In this document: positions 5,067 to 6,787 of the stretch, piece by piece | How the letters are laid out: each line of letters begins with the position of its first letter | Position numbering within the stretch: the stretch's first letter is position 1 | Source: an uncultured Collinsella sp. | GTDB taxonomy: Bacteria; Actinomycetota; Coriobacteriia; Coriobacteriales; Coriobacteriaceae | Reading direction: 5' to 3' | NCBI GenBank assembly: GCA_958448375.1 | Contig: CAUDDU010000052.1 | Location: 1 to 6,787 of the forward strand | DNA length: 6,787 nt | Notes under the pieces: generated by a model | What the model saw: only the letters and a program-made list of their open reading frames with translations | The model's database searches: none | Told to the model about the DNA's origin: nothing | Translations under genes and position numbers: made by a program

Positions 5067-6344
5067 CTAGTGCTGTGCGACGACAACGCCCAGGCCATCG
5101 GGAATGACGGCCACCTTGGCATCGGCACCCTTCATCTCAAAGGCGAGCTTGAGCGCCTCATCGAGGGTGTTGACCGGCGTCATGTGCATATCCTTGATCA
5201 TCTGGTGATCGCACAGGTCGGTGACCATGATCACAGGGTGATGCGCCAGGATGCGGGCAAAGATCTGGCTCGTCCACTGGTCGGGCAGGGTCTCGTCCTT
5301 AGGACGGTCGATGCAGGCACGCTCAAACTCCGCCGGATCGTTGTCGGCGATGTTGTGATAGAAGCCCTCGCCACCGTGACCGTCGGCACAGCCGGCGACG
5401 TCGATGATCACGCCGCCCTCGGGAAGCGTAGCCTCGGCAGAGCACATGCCCTTCACGGCCTGATAGATGTTCTGGTCGAGCGGGTAGCCGCCGTTGGTGG
5501 TAATGGCAATCTCGCACTCGACGGGCTCAACGCCGGCAAGGCTCTTCACGAACTCGCAGCCAGCCTCGTGCGCCTTGTGGATGTCGCCGGCAAAGGAGCC
5601 GATGACCTCGTGCTTGCCGTTGAGCACCACGTTGAGCACAAAGGCAAGGTGAGCCATCTCGGCAGCGGCAAACATGTCCTCGCTCACGTGGTTGTGGCAC
5701 AGGTTGCCGGCACGCGAATGGGAATCGTTCACAAACTGACCGTTGTGGTTGTACATGATGGTCTTGTAGCTGGCGATGCCAGGCAGGACGGACTTGCGGC
5801 TACCAGAGAAACCGGCAAAGAAGTGCGGCTCAATAAAGCCCTCGGCAAGCAGCAGATCGCAATCGGCAGCAATCTTGTTGATGATGCACTCGCCGCCAGA
5901 AGGCAGGGTGCCGATCTTTTTCATCATGCTGTCATCGGTCGCGACGTGCATAACGATTTCCTCGTTGGCAACGATCTCCTCGCCGTACTTGTTGACGAGT
6001 TCCTCATGCGTCGACGGACGATGCATACCCGTAGCAACCAAAATGCGCACGCGAGCCTCGGGCGCAGCGGAATGGATGTGATGCAGCAGAATAGGCATCG
6101 TCACACGCGAGGGAACGGGACGCGTATGGTCGGAGCTAATGATGACGATATCCTTCTTGCCAGCACAAAGCTCCTCGAGCGACGGCGAGCCATAAGGGTT
6201 GGCAAGCGACTCCTCTACCAGCTCTTCCTGCGATTTCGTGGTCTTAAACTCGTTTTGATGACCTTCCATCACACCCGCGAAGTTCTTATCCTCGAGCTCC
6301 AGATGCAACGTCTTGTGGTCAAACGGCAGTTCACATTCAAACAA
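5067..6344 (-). CDS. larA: LarA: nickel-dependent lactate racemase
   Basis: Interconverts D- and L-lactate in the cytoplasm using the covalently bound nickel-pincer nucleotide (NPN) cofactor. The 425-residue protein is full length and closely resembles L. plantarum LarA: IVIISSDHTRPVPS (about 67-80), ILVATGMHRPSTHEELVNKYG (about 101-121), EGFIEPHFFAGFSGSRKSVLPG (about 168-189), NGGYPLDQNIYQAVKGM (about 284-300) and GHGGEGFYHN. Key residues fall at the same numbers as in the characterised enzyme: His108 and His174 (catalytic), Lys184 (covalent cofactor attachment) and His200 (nickel ligand). The predicted start is TTG at 6342-6344, preceded at 9 bases by AAGAGGG (6354-6360); the protein then begins near the expected position (ELPFDHKT). 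No in-frame ATG suits better. larD follows in the same transcript. Activity requires NPN, whose synthesis genes larB and larC converge on it from the left; larE is not in the window. Some LarA homologues act on other 2-hydroxy acids, but similarity here favours lactate. Confidence 0.96.
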   Translation of the reverse strand: MFECELPFDHKTLHLELEDKNFAGVMEGHQNEFKTTKSQEELVEESLANPYGSPSLEELCAGKKDIVIISSDHTRPVPSRVTMPILLHHIHSAAPEARVRILVATGMHRPSTHEELVNKYGEEIVANEEIVMHVATDDSMMKKIGTLPSGGECIINKIAADCDLLLAEGFIEPHFFAGFSGSRKSVLPGIASYKTIMYNHNGQFVNDSHSRAGNLCHNHVSEDMFAAAEMAHLAFVLNVVLNGKHEVIGSFAGDIHKAHEAGCEFVKSLAGVEPVECEIAITTNGGYPLDQNIYQAVKGMCSAEATLPEGGVIIDVAGCADGHGGEGFYHNIADNDPAEFERACIDRPKDETLPDQWTSQIFARILAHHPVIMVTDLCDHQMIKDMHMTPVNTLDEALKLAFEMKGADAKVAVIPDGLGVVVAQH

Positions 6345-6787
6345 TGACGAGCGCCCTCTTCCTTTTCAACTGACACACTAGATAAACCGTTGGAAGGATA
6401 CGCCGCTCACCGAAAAACACCACCGTCCACCGACTCGTTAACACAACGTTCATATTTGACCCACAACAAAACAGCCGTGATCCAAAACGGGACCGCGGCC
6501 GCTACAGTCGTAAGGCGAGAAGCGCCAAATGCGCCACCGGGATAGACCCCATCCAAAACTAGCGAAGCGCACCAATATTCCCCCAGCAGTAATCCGCCGA
6601 AGACCGGACATCGCAGGGCCCGCCATCAGTTTACTTTTAGGCACACTCCGCAGGACGCAAGAAGCCCTCGCCGCACTCCACATTAAGCGCGAAGCGCACT
6701 TTTTTTCATCAGCTTTAATCCCTGAAGACCGAGGACGAAGGGGCCCGATGGGTTTCCCCCTGAATGCGTCCTCGCACTTGAAGCCCC
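6345..6787. other. Non-coding region upstream of larA
   Basis: About 440 bases without a supported gene. A 77-codon open frame on the minus strand (6683 to 6450) lacks a ribosome binding site and recognisable motifs. The larA promoter should lie here but I could not find a convincing -35/-10 pair. The operator-like repeat seen before larB is absent. Small visible features are a weak inverted repeat CAAC...GTTG (6367-6370 with 6389-6392), HpaI-type GTTAAC (6437-6442), an 8-bp palindrome GCGGCCGC (6495-6502), and a repeat element from 6647 rightwards. larA may have a long leader, or the DNA may be remnants of repeats. Confidence 0.5.
6647..6774. repeat. Degraded copy of the palindromic element seen at 4140-4264
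   Basis: Positions 6647-6676 (starting TCCGCAGGACGCAA and ending CTCGCCGCAC) match 4171-4199 in nearly every base, and CCGAGGACG (6729-6737) matches 4228-4236 in the same order. The inner stem has decayed here. A short GCGC-gaa-GCGC hairpin (6687-6697) followed by seven T (6700-6706) could still be a weak plus-strand terminator. To the right, CGAGGACG (6730-6737) pairs with CGTCCTCG (6767-6774), enclosing AGGGG/CCCCT (6739-6743 with 6757-6761). Two related elements in one window suggest a dispersed intergenic repeat family of this genome (inference). Confidence 0.55.

Noticed and set aside
4220..5107. 295-codon plus-strand open frame over the terminator and larD
   Set aside because: Antisense to the membrane channel gene and starting inside the terminator hairpin; not plausible as a gene.
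5070..6347. 425-codon open frame on the plus strand exactly opposite larA
   Set aside because: It is antisense to a gene with all LarA catalytic residues; its translation is low in motifs and has no ribosome binding site. GC-rich coding DNA commonly leaves such mirror frames open.
6450..6683. 77-codon minus-strand open frame upstream of larA
   Set aside because: No Shine-Dalgarno site, no recognisable motif, and its start lies within the repeat element.

Overview
The window is about 60% GC by eye and reads as chromosomal DNA of a high-GC Gram-positive gut-type anaerobe. Class Coriobacteriia (Collinsella-like Actinomycetota) is my best guess. It rests on base composition, strong Shine-Dalgarno sites and gene content, not on any search. 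No phage, plasmid, CRISPR, rRNA or tRNA signal was seen.

Layout: (1) 1-686, minus strand: the first 228 codons of aspS (aspartyl-tRNA synthetase), cut by the window edge, with a structured leader at 708-749. (2) 943-1578, plus strand, divergent from aspS: serB, a short phosphoserine phosphatase without a regulatory domain. (3) 1579-1692: a promoter region holding a perfect 11-bp inverted repeat, probably an operator. (4) 1693-3945, plus strand: a tightly packed larB-larC-tetR operon. (5) 3946-4285: a convergent intergenic region with degenerate 19-bp tandem repeats and a very large perfect palindrome enclosing a bidirectional terminator. (6) 5017-4286 and 6344-5067, minus strand: larD and larA, transcribed larA then larD towards the terminator. 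(7) 6345-6787: about 440 bases without a convincing gene, including a decayed relative of the palindromic element at 4140-4264.

The core of the window is a lactate racemization system. LarA is the nickel-pincer lactate racemase and LarD is a lactic-acid channel of the aquaglyceroporin family. LarB and LarC make the nickel-pincer cofactor (NPN) from nicotinic acid adenine dinucleotide. Three things depart from the lactobacillar lar operon. The genes form two converging units. A TetR-family regulator is translationally coupled to larC. LarC ends after its N-terminal half (LarC1), with no LarC2 in any frame downstream. The sulfur-insertion gene larE is also absent from the window, so the pathway must be completed elsewhere if LarA is active. 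LarD has the unusual sequence NQA in place of its second NPA motif.
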